A DNA stretch of 64,000 nt from Paragorgia papillata (taxonomy: Eukaryota; Cnidaria; Anthozoa; Scleralcyonacea; Coralliidae), in the NCBI GenBank assembly GCA_035771165.1, contig JAWNZC010000117.1:639501-703500 (forward strand), written 5' to 3'. Below, piece after piece: positions 1 to 11,800 of the stretch (within the stretch, counting starts at the first letter, position 1; each line of letters begins with the position of its first letter). Under the pieces are notes generated by a model. It did no database searches. It had not been told where the DNA came from and saw nothing but the letters and a program-made list of their open reading frames with translations. The translations under genes were made by a program, and so were the position numbers.

Positions 1-88
1 AACTTTGTCTCGACACTATAGTTAATGCCATTTAACCAAATGCAAATTTCACAGCTGTACACGACAAATCAATATAAAGGGGAATAGT

Positions 89-545
89 ATTACACGGTGG
101 CGAGAAGATATGGATTTTATGTTCGAGTGGCAAGGACAATATCTCACGAGTGAGCGTAGCGAACAAGTGAGATATGATATTTTTCTTGCTACGAGAACAT
201 AAAATCTATATCTTTGAGCAACCGTGTAATGTTCTATTTATTATATGGACAATGAGATTATGCGATGTTGATAAACTGGGTTTAATGCAAAAACTACAAC
301 TGCTTGACCTAAAAGCTTTTAGAAAATACGACAGCTTATTCGGATACGTAATTTTGGCTCAAATTTACTTGATTTGAAACTTACGGCAAAAGGCGTAAAT
401 TTTGACTTGTCGATATGTCACTCGCGAGCGTTACATACGAGAAATCATAGATATACCATTCGGTTCCCGGATGTAGTGAAATATGGATTCTAGGAGTGTT
501 TTCGTAGTAAAATACTCTCCTCCATATAATAAATATATTATACCA
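89..545. mobile_element. Foldback MITE, copy 1 (ATTACACGG family)
   Basis: Positions 89-230 form an imperfect hairpin that starts ATTACACGGTGG and ends CCGTGTAAT, with a central palindromic word around GAGCGTAGCGAAC. A second copy lies at 41402-41538. Both copies are followed by a TTTATTATAT motif and, further on, end with a TATAATAAATATAT-like stretch (near 525-545 here, near 41670-41690 there), so the full element is probably longer than the hairpin. There is no coding capacity, so it is a non-autonomous DNA element. The rest of 1-1468 is AT-rich with nothing I recognise. Confidence 0.6.
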
Positions 546-1468
546 CAGGCTTTTCAATTTTCATGTCCCAAACTCAGAAGTATACGACTTTTATTTTGCG
601 ATCTCAAAGAAAACAAATGGCACAGATGTTCACTTTATATAACTTCCCCATGCAGTTCCCCATTCATTTGCTGCAACATTTATTAAAACATATTTATTCC
701 AGAAGTTTACCCCAATGCTTATCTAAGAGGGTTCGCATCCAATACAAATTTTACATTTTTTTAAAAAAAAACAAAAAAATTACACAAAATAACAGGAACA
801 CGTGCACACATAACAACTGATTACAAACAAAAATACATATGGCTAAACGTTGATCAACATTCTCGCCGTATATAGCTAAAGTTTCGGTCTTTCTTTCATG
901 CAATTCAAATAATTATCATTTAATAGTCCACTTATAGCTCCTGCATATATAGTATTTTATATATAGTCTTGCCACTCATTTGTCACATTAAATTATCATA
1001 TCAACATGTCGTTTTTATATATCTATAAAATTCAGACTGTCGCCAAAGCTAAAAATAATTATTTGCGTGTCGTGGCAACAATCAAAACACAATGAAAATT
1101 ATCAGAACTCCTGAAAACAATTATTGTTTAGACGTTCTCATATAATTGCATCGTTCCGACCTGCAATATTTTTTCCAAGAGAAAAGTACACGCTTTCTTA
1201 GTGTATATAGGTTTAAATTATTTGTTGCATGTGGGGGGTTTTTCAGCGATTTTCCGGCTTATTTTTTTAAACCATTTTGCATGTGCGGTTTCGTGAGTAG
1301 CAGGTAATTTGATCTATGTAAAGTCGATCTTTTACAATAATGTATGTGTATGCAAAATTAATTAATTTGTTCGAGTATATTAACCTGCTATGACAGTATG
1401 ACTAACTTGTAAACAGTCGGAGCAAATTCAGTCAAGCTGTTCACTTGTAATTACGTATCCTGAGCGCA

Positions 1469-1478
1469 TTATATATAC
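1469..1478 (+). promoter_or_regulatory. Possible TATA box of the STUM-like gene
   Basis: The sequence TTATATATAC lies about 140 bp upstream of the first ATG of the STUM-like reading frame (1616). A start site near 1500 would give a 5' UTR of about 115 nt. The frame is open upstream to about 1508 but has no earlier ATG, which fits a UTR there. AT-rich words are common here, so this is only a candidate. Confidence 0.3.
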
Positions 1479-1615
1479 GCATTCACTTCGAGAGGTTCAA
1501 CGCTTGTTTGGAGTATACTTGGCTCGATAATTCAAAACAAGAGTTCGCAACGATAGCGCGGTACTCCTGCCCGTTCCCAATTCAGCGGGGGAAAAAAAGA
1601 GGTGTAGTCACTGAA

Positions 1616-4600
1616 ATGAGTTACAAAATGCGAAATGGTATCGAAGTCGACGGTGAATCAGTGGGATCTGATACAGATGGAAATACAACCGCAAGCAAAC
1701 GCAAACCTCACTATAATTTCGTCGTCATTCCTGTAATCCCTAAACCTCTGGCTATTTTTTGCCTCGTCGCAAACATCTTTATTCCTGGATCAGGTAAATG
1801 TCATGTATATTTCAATATTTTATAAGAAACACGTAAAATTATTAGTCTTGTCATAGGTCTCGTTCATGTATCCGGCTAGAAATATTCTAGTTTAACAATT
1901 TGCCTTTTAGTATAGCGGTTTAATTTTATAACATATAGTCACAATTAATTCTATAAACAGGCAGCTATATATAATCGTTTCGCGCCTTTTTCCTTTTACA
2001 ATGCCACAAATTATCCATATTCTGCCAGGCGATAGAACTAGGAGGAAATTACATATATATATATATATAAACTATTGAAATTATACTGCGGGAAGTGGGC
2101 AGTAAAAAGCAGTCACAGCGGGACTTCAGACGATGCATAACCACCCATGTATAACGTATAAAAAATATTTAGGTTTTGTTTTTTAAATGTTTTTTTTTAT
2201 ATTGACCAGCAGAGTTGGGGTTTCACAGCGGATAACTTGTGATGTAATATGTATATGCATTGCATGCAAGCAATATGAGAGCTGAGCCAGCCCGCCTAAC
2301 CGAGATCTCGCTTTGTGAGACCAGATCGAGATCTCGGTTTACCCCAGGCTGGTTCTTTCTCATGTAAACACGATTAACTGGGCTGGCTCGCCTACCCAAT
2401 TTGTTTTTATCAGCTTTTTTCGACATATTAACAATTCACAAATTCTGCTTGACTTGTTCATGTACAGTTCATATTTCTAAAACAATGAGACTTCGTGTCT
2501 TACCAGAACAGATAAATTACGCAATTAGCACAACAAGCAAGCCAGTCTGGCTAGGCCTTCCCATATAAACACAATAAGGGCCTTATATGGAGCCGAGTTA
2601 CCCGGCTAGCCGAGTTACTCGGCAAACCGAGTTACCCGTCATGTATAGAAATTCAATGCTAATCCCGGCAGAGTGTTTATATGAGACAGGCGGGTAACTC
2701 GGCTAGCCGTGCCGGGATGAAAATATTGCCATATAAACACTCTCTTGCCGGGTAACTCGGCTAGCCGAGGTGAATTCGTGAGCGCACGCGCCACTTATGA
2801 AGACAATCGGAAACTATACCGTAATTATTCGAATAAACGCCGCGGCGTTTATTAAATTTTTGGCGCTTCAGGTGCGGCGTTTATTCGAGGGCGGCGTTTA
2901 TTCGAGGGCGGCGTTTATTGCAAATTTTGTAACAACAACTGTGAATTTATTAAAAAACTAAGAATAAAATTCATATGTCTTTTAAATATATATAAATATA
3001 TATGAAAATTGAACTGTTCACTGTCTTATATAATGACTAAGTTTCATTCTATTTCAATGTCACTGTCTCCTTCGTGGTCCGAGTCTAACAGCTGAATAAT
3101 AGGGCATGCCTCTTCAACATCGGAAGACGTGTATTCTTCAGTACATAAGTACCGAATAAACGCCGCGGCGTTTATTAAATTTTTGGCGCTTCAGGTGCGG
3201 CGTTTATTCGAGGGCGGCGTTTAATAATATTTTTGCTTGTCCCTGCGGCGTTTATTCGAGGGCGGCGTTTATTCGAGGGAGGCGTTTATTCGAATAATTA
3301 CGGTACTCATGGATGTGAAACCATTATAATGCGTGGGCGACTTTGCCAAGTAACTCGTCTCATATAAACACTCATCTTTTTTCAACTCGCCTAGCCGGGT
3401 AACTCGGCTCCATATAAACAGGCCCTAAAAATCATCTCGGCAAAGCGAGCTACCCGGGCTGGCTCGCCTCCATATAAAGGAATCGAACCGGTTATACACG
3501 AGTTGCCCAATCATGCGCAAGCATCATTTTGGCGGGCCACAGTCATAACAAATGTGGTAAGTGAAAGAAATTTGACAATTTCTGAAGATATTAAGCATCA
3601 GGAATTATTTCTATCTTTAAAAATAGTTAAATTTCGTTTAATATTGGCCACGTTTTAATGTACACGGCCAACCAAATGATGCGCGCGCAACATTGTGCAA
3701 CTGGCCTATAGGAATCGACTTCGCGACCCGGCTGCGGTTCTAGTGCATGTAGTGCTCGCTTACTACTTTGCTATACGGAGGCCGTTGTCAAGAGCTTAGT
3801 AACGAGTTTTGTATATACTGATTCCGATAAACCTGTAACCAATGCTTGTAATCTATTGGCTGGAAACCACAGTAACCCAAACGTATATACCATATGACTA
3901 ACAAGAATGCGAGCGGTTTACGGTTACGATTTCACATACGTCAGATGTATATAATTATGTAAGGCTATACTGTACGTATAACTTGCTTTTGGCCACGAAT
4001 AAAAACTGCAAGAAGTATTTATAGTAAGGAGTTTGAGTTAGTTTAGTTTTTGGTTGTCTGTTTGAGAATTCAACTTGAAGCTATTTAGTGGATCAAAAAA
4101 TATATAGTTCACACGAGCAAGTTTTCCTTGACAAGTTTCAATTTGACAAGTTTTATTTGCCTGTATGTATGAGGGAATGTGACAAGTTTTTCCTTGACAA
4201 TGACAAATCTCGTCTTTTTTTTGTCAAGGAAAATTGCCCGTGTTTTTGTCATATCGCGAAAATCGCCCGTGTTCCGTGTGTATGACATGTCAAGGAAAAT
4301 ATGACAAGTAAAAAATTGTTGACCGTTCACACTGGCTAATGAAACTTCGGTCAAGGGCGATTTGTCAAGGAAAATTTGTTGATCAAATGAGCAAGTTTCT
4401 TTGGCAAGAAATTTGTCAAGTAAAACTTGCTCGTGTGAACTAGGCTTATATTATTAGATAAATTAAACCCATTTCAGGTTATTGTCTATCTACAGTTATT
4501 TCAAGAAGCAAGGTCATGCATGATTTTGCTTACAACATACATTTCTGTGTACATGCTCACTCCATATTGCTACTCAACCTATTCTGTTAAAATCACTATA

Positions 4601-5310
4601 ACTAGCTGCATGGAAAGCCGTCTCACTTTTTTGCAAGCATGCATTCAAAGTGCAACGTTCTCCATTTCTTTATAAAGGCACTATTGTATCAGGATGTTCG
4701 GTTTTTTGTTTCTACTACAAGAAGGAGAGCTGTTTAAAAATGGCCAATATCTCTATTACAAACATTATCATCGGACTGTGCCAGTTAATTACTGTCATGT
4801 TTATTTTTCTTGGCTGGTTTTGGAGTATCATTTGGGGATGTGCTATCGTTGGTCATTCAAGTAAGAGTGTTTTTTTATATATAATGAACTTATGAATAGA
4901 GAAGCAAATAAGCGAGGTAATAAACAAACAAACAAACAAACAAACAAACAAACAAACAAACAAACAAACAAACAAACAAAAAAACAAAAAAACAAACAAA
5001 CAAACAAACAAACAAACAAACAAACAAACAAACAAACAAACAAACAAACAAACAAACGGAAAAGGCAGCCAGAATAACAAACCAATTTGAGACTGATAGA
5101 AAATTGGGTAATTAAACAGGTCAACAAATATAAAATCTGAAACAAATTCAAGGATCTAAATATTTTGTTCTTCACTTAAATTTTTATTTAAATTTTTCAG
5201 GTTATTACAAAAAAGGTCAACTTTCTGTTTCCCAAGCAAATGTTGCAGAAGTCATTCCCTCAATTCATTTGTCAGTTAAATCACCATCTAAGGCGGACAA
5301 TGGTGTGTAG
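1616..5310 (+). CDS. STUM: STUM/SPEC3-family two-span membrane protein
   Basis: Three exons: 1616-1793, 4678-4860 and 5201-5310, both introns in phase 1, giving 156 aa. The N-terminal 33 residues are polar. They are followed by a conserved-looking hydrophobic segment (IPVIPKPLAIFCLVANIFIPG, split as IPVIPKPLAI and FCLVANIFIPG, about residues 38-58), a GTIVSG turn at the exon 1/2 join, then a second membrane block ending GWFWSIIWGCAIVG. The tail is polar (SQANVAEVIPSIHLSVKS). The Pro-rich entry to the first span, the P-G-G-T turn and the W-SI-WG ending are the pattern of the SPEC3/STUM family: sea urchin ciliary ectoderm Spec3, Drosophila Stum in mechanosensory neurons, and a short vertebrate homologue. 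The start is the first ATG in frame; the frame upstream is open but has no ATG. Intron 1 (2.9 kb) is mostly nested MITEs; intron 2 holds a CAAA microsatellite. The family call is by recognition; molecular function is not established by the sequence. Confidence 0.85.
2577..3426. mobile_element. MITE with CGAGTTACCCGGCTAGCC-type inverted ends
   Basis: The left end AGGGCCTTATATGGAGCCGA is mirrored at the right end by CGGCTCCATATAAACAGGCCCT. The words CCGAGTTACCCGGCTAGCCG and CATATAAACACTC recur inside in both orientations (2600-2640, 2690-2770, 3350-3415), giving a sloppy multi-hairpin architecture. No ORF. It hosts the TA-flanked element at 2819-3303. Confidence 0.65.
2819..3303. mobile_element. 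TA-flanked Tc1/mariner-pogo-like non-autonomous element
   Basis: A 485-bp element with inverted termini CCGTAATTATTCGAATAAAC / mirrored CGAATAATTACGG, flanked by TA on both sides (2817-2818 and 3304-3305). Subterminal repeats of GCGGCGTTTATTCGAGG occur on both sides (2870-2920, 3195-3290), with a palindrome AAACGCCGCGGCGTTT near each end. On the minus strand the centre (about 3150 down to 3050) holds a short open acidic stretch ending SDIEIE-stop, which resembles the acidic C-terminus of a pogo-type transposase. I read it as an internal-deletion derivative; the superfamily is inferred from TA and the tail only. Confidence 0.65.
4104..4448. mobile_element. Word-repeat foldback MITE (CTTGTCAAGGAAAA family), copy 1
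   Basis: Inverted ends AGTTCACACGAGCAAGTTTT / mirrored AACTTGCTCGTGTGAACT. The interior is made of many copies of TTGACAAG / CTTGTCAAGGAAAA in both orientations. A related element lies at 60080-60447. Non-coding; it sits just upstream of STUM exon 2. Confidence 0.65.
4921..5057 (+). repeat. (CAAA)n microsatellite
   Basis: About 34 units of AAAC/CAAA with two short AAAAAC interruptions around 4980-4995. It lies in intron 2 of the STUM-like gene. Open frames in it (NKQT or VCLF repeats) are artefacts of the array. Confidence 0.97.
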
Positions 5311-6594
5311 CCAGAGTTTCTGTTTGGGGAAATGTACAGAAAAAAAATTGGAAACTTGATTCATGCACCTTAAACTGTCAGACATGGAATACTTGTTCAA
5401 TTTGGTAATTGATCATAAAGTGTGAATTAAGTTCTGATAGCCATACGTTGAAGTTTCCGAAAATATTAGGCAATATATTCCGCGAAGCGATTGGTTTGAA
5501 GGTGTAATTTACAAAGAATGCCATGAAGGGAATTTATTAAGTTTTTTAAATACTCAACCTAAAGTTTGTTGCACTCGGATGCTGACTGTAGTAAATGAGG
5601 AAGTCTGTTTCCGAAATTTTTTGTGTAAATATTGAATTAGTAAGATTAATGCGGAAAAAGAAGAAAAAAAGAATTAAAGAAAATTGAACGAGTGGAATTA
5701 TACATAAATATTTCACATAATTCATGTGCGATTTTGTATTAATTTTTTGAAAATTTTGTTAATGTTACTAACTGTTATTATTAATTACCATTTTGTACCA
5801 ATCCCCAACCACCAACCACCACCCACCAGTACCCAACAACCACCATGCATCCACCTTCAATCACCAAGTTACAAAATCACTAACCATGCACTGCTAACAA
5901 CAAATCAATGTGACAATGTGATTGGTTAATTATATAGCCAATAAGAATTTAAGAAATCTCGTTCATATTTAGGTAGTGCGGTGCCTTGACGAGTTTAGCT
6001 TGCGGGCACGCCACTAACTTTTAAGCCGCGTTGTTATATAGCTGGGTTTTTGCTAGTTGTAACTCAGACTGCTATTGGTTCATTTGTGGTCACGTGGGAT
6101 TAGACAAATCAAATGTTTCCCGCGCGGACAATATTGCAACAATTGTTCAGTGCCCGCTCAGGCAACAACTGCTTAGTGAAAGTCTAGCTAAACGGCCTAA
6201 ACCAAGCAAAAATCCAACGAAAACCCAGCTATATAACAAAGCACTCAATGTCTGATACCTCGGGACCTCGATCGACTTCGTCTCGGCCTTTCGGGAAACA
6301 TTTAGACTCTCGGGAAAACAAAACTAAATGTTTTCCTCGTGACCAGAACATCATGAAGTGAGGCTGGTCCGAAATCGACGTTTTTGACGCGACATTTCTG
6401 ACGCGATGTTTTTAGCGCCAAACAGGGCGAGGCAACGACTGCTTTTCAGCACTAACTCGTTCTCAGGAACTTGTTGCCACTTGTTGCTCGGCCGTCGATC
6501 TAATTGCGGTAAATTAAGGCGCGAAATTAGTTGTTGAGTGTTGAGGTGTGCTGAGTTGCATGTATTGAATTTGACCTCACGTACAATACCAGTC
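5311..6594 (+). other. Intergenic: STUM 3' flank and ADSS 5' region
   Basis: Contains the untranslated 3' region of the STUM-like gene and the promoter/5' UTR of adenylosuccinate synthetase. A polypyrimidine/CCACC-rich patch lies at 5800-5860. The last 250 bp are more GC-rich and CpG-containing. The stretch 6377-6422 resembles 30828-30863 (shared GCGACATTTCTGACGCGA and GCGCCAAA words). No further gene is visible. Confidence 0.5.
6411..6422 (+). promoter_or_regulatory. E2F-like site upstream of ADSS
   Basis: TTTAGCGCCAAA contains GCGCCAAA, the reverse of the E2F consensus TTTGGCGC, about 170 bp upstream of the ADSS start codon. E2F control would make sense for a purine-synthesis gene, but the motif is short and part of a small repeated block (see 30828-30863), so function is unproven. 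Confidence 0.3.
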
Positions 6595-8743
6595 ATGTCT
6601 TCGAACGGGAGTAGACCAAATATCAACGACAACCTTGGTAAGGTGTCTGTCGTACTTGGATCCCAGTGGGGTGACGAAGGGAAAGGCAAAGTCGTCGACC
6701 TTATGGCGTCTGAATGCGATGTTGTGTGTCGCTATCAGGTCAGTGAATATATTGAATCACAAGCAATATATAAACTAAGCCAGATAAATGCATTTATATG
6801 TTACAATTTATATCCAAGTTTGTGAACATCTGGGACAAAAACTGAGCTGCAACGATCTAGTCTTTTTATATGTAAATATTATCGTTTTATTTATCTATCA
6901 TATTTTTTATTTATCAAATTGCGAAATTTGTCTGTCGACCACATTTCGGTGAATATTCGAATCGAAGTCCATTTATTGGTTGCTAAAGTTGCAAGTTTCT
7001 AGATAAGTCGTTATTGGACTACGTTTTAAATGTCTATTTTCTGCATGCCCCTAATATTCTGCCTGAAACTCGGAAATTATGACTAGATTTGGTTTATCAC
7101 TATCAACTGTTGTTTTATCTTGTCTTTCTGTCATTCTGCAGACTGTTAGGAATTTAGATACGCTACTTGACTACCTTACAAAGCAATTCGATTTCATATT
7201 TTCCTAGAAAAGAAATATTTACTCCAATTTTTTGAATAAATATTATGTCTGAAACATTTTTTGTTTGTGTGAAATTGGTGTTCACAGTTGGAAGAAACTA
7301 ATATACATGACCATAGAAAAACATATTCATAAATGGCCAAGGAATTAAAATCTGGCTCCCTATAGTTTCAATAAATACGCGCTATTTCATACGCGCTCAT
7401 TATCTAATGTTATTCACAAGTTTAGAAATTTGTTAGATAAATACTAAGTAGACCTTGCTATAGCAGAACTATCGCAGATATGAAATATCTATCAAAAAGT
7501 TCAATTATTTGCTGTTACCATGGTAATAATGACGTTGGAACTTTGGTATATTTTCAAATATTGCATAATTGAAGCGGCATGTCTTCAGTTCGCTTCAGTG
7601 AAATTTTTTAAAAATTGCTGATATGATAGATACGGTTGTGGAGAATATCCATGTACAAAATCAGAGAGGGTTGTATGGACAGATTTTTCGCTATAAAAAT
7701 TATCGATTTAAAAAAGTTCTGTCTTATGAAAATTTTTGAAAATTATATATACTTTAGGACTTTTTATAAACTACTTATTTACAAAATTTTAGCAAAATTC
7801 ACCGAAGAAAACGTCTACAAGTCTAACATCTATGTCGACGCGGTCATAGAATTTCGAATCGACAAGATCGCTACTTACGCATGCATAGCGATACTATTTC
7901 TAGTCACCAGTCCCCTATTGAAATTACTGTAGGGAGCCACCTTAAGTGCATATAAATTAGTCCACCTTTACTCTAAAATGAGGTCAGACACTCAGAGGTG
8001 CTAATTTATATCCACATAAAAGGATTTTAAATGCTTTTTATAAACCTTCATATAAACGTATCATGCTTAATTATGATTTACTCTCCTTGCTGCATGGTGA
8101 CCCGTACCCAATCCTTTGCCACAAATTGTATAAATACAGTAATGTAGTATTCACATTGTCATGTTTAGACCAACACCGCTACCAAACGTTTTGCGCATGC
8201 GCGACGTCCGCGCTCGTCCTCGGAAAAAGAGCGGGAAAACACTGAAATATTTGGACTGGTCCGAGAGTCTGACACAAAAGTTAAAATTATAACCATACTA
8301 CCGAAAAGACAAGGTAGATAATTTGTGCATGGCTTCTTTGTCAATATTGTAACATATTCTGAATTTACCCCTTCGTAATTTTCTTTATCCTTTTTTTAAA
8401 ACACAAATGAATAGTCGATTCTTACTTAGTCTTCACTGTCTTGTTGTTGATCGCCACGGCTTAATTCACGCATGCGCAAATGTTTGGCAGTGGTGTTGTT
8501 TAGACCAGACTATTTTTAAGTTCTGTTTCTTGAATTTTTTTCTGTCACTTACCTGGCAGGTCAGTTTATAAACAAAAAGTAAAAAAGTGATTTGCATTTT
8601 TTTGGTATAATTTTAATTCTGGAAGTATTAACTTGAACATTAATTGAAGGATCTGCTTCTTCCAAACAGGCCCAAAAAAAGTTTCAGTTTATTTCAGTTT
8701 CAGATTATTTTGCAGTTCACCAAGGTCACCATGGGTCAACCAC

Positions 8744-8821
<78 letters not shown>

Positions 8822-11800
8822 CTATCTGTCCATCCAACTTTCAGTCTGTCCAGCCGTTGGTTTTTTCTTCTGTCCATTCTTTTCTCAGTCAGTCTAGCAG
8901 TCAGTCACCTTTTGACTACATGTAGCTGAACATGTCAGAAAGTTTTACAGTTTTGCTCTAAACTTGGGGGAATAGGCAAACTCAGATACAGTAGGACTGG
9001 GTAAACTTGGGTGGAGTGGGCAAGGGGGGTATCACGTTGGCCACAAACTGCACAGAGTTGCCTCCAGAGTAGGCTAAAGGTTTTCATACCATTTGAGTTA
9101 GCACTTCACTTGCAATAGTAACTTCCACTAATAAGATTGTATTATAGTGAGTTGGTTATAACTGATCAAGAAGACAATTAGGACTACCAAGCCCTTCATT
9201 TGCAAGTGCATGCTGTCTCAATCATTTATGACCACAATTGTAGTCACCTTGGTTCAGATTAAAATGGCACTTTTCTAACTGATCTGTGTTTAGGGTGGTA
9301 ATAATGCTGGACATACAGTGGCAGATGGTGAAAACACTTTCTTCTTCCATTTAGTTCCAAGGTAACCCTTTCATTACAGAAAATTTGCCCAGTACTGTAT
9401 TTTTGTTTGCAGCATTGGACTCAATTTTATACAGCTGGCAGTGTTCAAAACATATTCAAGTCATCTAGGGTTTGATGCATGCTGTTATTGCATGTTCTTT
9501 TTTAAAGTATTGATTTTTCCCTCTTATTTAATTTTAGTGGCATTATTCACAAGAATTGTAAAAGTGTTATTGGTAAATGAAATAAGACATTTTAAAGACT
9601 TAAATATATATGTTCTTAAAATTTACAGTCAAAATGGAAATACCTTCCCACTTCTGTAGTTCATTGCGTATTAGTGTATTTCTGTAGCCTATACCAAAAC
9701 GTGAGAAGTTTTTTGTTGAAAACTGTACCTAAATAGTATAATTTATTAAATGGCATTTATTCATAATACATTGGATGTTTATCCCAAATCGATACCAACA
9801 GCCAACTTAAGAATTGACAACTTTTATCGCTAGACTTTCCCCACGCTTCAGTTAGCAACTACAGAAATACACAACAAACTACAGTAGCAGAAGTGGGAAG
9901 GTATTATTGCATGCATGTGATCATAAATTATTTTTTGTTTGTCTTTCAAGGGAATGGCGTTGTCATTCATATTCAACAACTGTTTGAAGAAATTGAGAAA
10001 AATGTCAAAAAAGGTATTGACAAATTTAAATTATAATTATAGCTTTTTAAATACTACTGGTATTCTCCATTGCCATTATAGGCTGAGGGTTTAGGGTCAA
10101 ATTTTGAGATTATGAAATTTGAATTTTACTGCAGCAACAAGAAACTATAAGCATATTAATTAATTGGAGTAAAATAATAATTAACTAAAATATTTTTTCT
10201 CTTTATGAATTGTTAATGAGTTTTTTACGCTGTACTGTATTTGATGTCCATAGGATTAACGGGATGGCAAGATCGATTGTTAATATCTGACAGAGCTCAT
10301 CTTGGTAAGACGTGAATATTTTTTTCTGACTAAATTAGTCTGTTTGTGAACCAGCCAGTATGAATGTGTTTGCATGTCTTCTTATATTCTTTTCTTGATA
10401 TTATTTTTCAAATATCAGTGTTTGATTTCTTGCAACAAGTTGATGGCATTCAAGAAGACTCCCAACGAAAAAAAAGGTACTGAAGTTTGTATTGTACAAA
10501 GAAATACCATAATTTATTACCTGTAAAAGCCAGGAAAAATTTTAATAAAATCAATTTTAGATGGGTCCCTGTGTGTAATTGCAATAATAATCCGTTATTC
10601 AGGGCTTGAAATTCATATAATTCTAGCTTAGTATTCCTATTATTTCTATATGTTTAATTCAGCTGTTCTAATTACTTTAGTTTGTGATTACATTTTAGTC
10701 TTGGTACAACAAAGAAAGGAATTGGGCCAACATATTCTGCTAAGGTATTACAGACTGGAACACTGTACACACACACATTCAAATATATGAGAAATAAGAT
10801 TTCATTGACTTGTTTTCCAACAAAAAATTTTCTTTGAACCTCGTGAACTGTTTATTTTAATTACAGTATAAGTTAGTTACCGAACTATGAGTTCAAGATC
10901 ACAGAAGTTGTCTAAGAAAACACTTCAGGCACAATGATAAATCCTTTATCACATTTGTGTAACCCTTATCTTCCCAACCACACATAAATAAATGTAATTG
11001 CCTCTGGCTAATATATATTAGCTCGGGGCATTAACTTGATTTAGGCATGGTTGGGAGTTAATTATTATAAATAAACAACCGCAGTACATCAAAGAAAACT
11101 GAGGTGATCGTGAACTAAGCTTGACAGTTAGTTAACTCATTGCTGCCAGTGCTGGATTAACCATATGGCAAAACCAGCAAAGGCTGTGTGTCCTGCGCTT
11201 TTTTGGGCCCCGTTTGCTTTCTGATTGTGCAATTTTTTTGTTCTGCACTTGTTCTAGAAAGTGTTGGGCCCCAGGGCTCGGGACTGGGGATGTGTGTCAA
11301 GGGGCCGGCCTGCACTGAAAATATGCCACAGGCCCTGTGCAACCCCAATCTGGCCCTGATTGCTGCTTACAATACATTGTAGGATGTCTGAGGGTTCTTG
11401 TTTTGACTGAAGTAGAATTATGTGGTGTTAAGACAGTAAAACAATAAACTGGACAGTATTTTGGGGGTGGCTGACAGGCATGAATGGCTTAACTATATCT
11501 GTACTGTACAGTTCTTTATATTTATTTGTTATTGGTAATTATACTATATTATTATTTTATGTACGTATTATTTGTTTTGACTGTTTCTACTCCAGGCATC
11601 AAGATCTGGTATTAGAGTTTGTGATTTGCTTGGCAACTTCGAACACTTCAAGGAAAGGTTTGTCTAAATAGTCATAAATAGCATGGGAATATTTCAGAAT
11701 TTATGAATTTGCTTTCAGTTGTTGAACGACAATTTTTTTCTCCACCAGATTTCAAGCTCTTGTAAATCACTTTGAAAGAGCGTAAGTTTTTTAATTTTTT

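Larger units (their letters stand above)
2279..3480. mobile_element. Possible outermost MITE of a nested stack
   Basis: The left edge reads GAGCTGAGCCAGCCCG and the right edge, inverted, GAGGCGAGCCAGCCCGGG. Both are followed inward by a CTCGCTTTG word and an inverted GAGAT motif. The arms are diverged and the boundaries approximate. If real, this element received the 2577-3426 insertion. It lies in intron 1 of the STUM-like gene. Confidence 0.4.

Noticed and set aside
1508..1615. Longer N-terminus for the STUM-like protein
   Set aside because: The frame is open but has no ATG before 1616 and lies just after the putative TATA box, so it is likely 5' UTR.
4843..5175. Open frames rich in VCLF or NKQT
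   Set aside because: They are translations of the (CAAA)n microsatellite and lack codon structure outside it.
6538..6594. Longer N-terminus for adenylosuccinate synthetase
   Set aside because: In frame but starts at GTG; the first ATG is 6595 and gives a family-like N-terminus.
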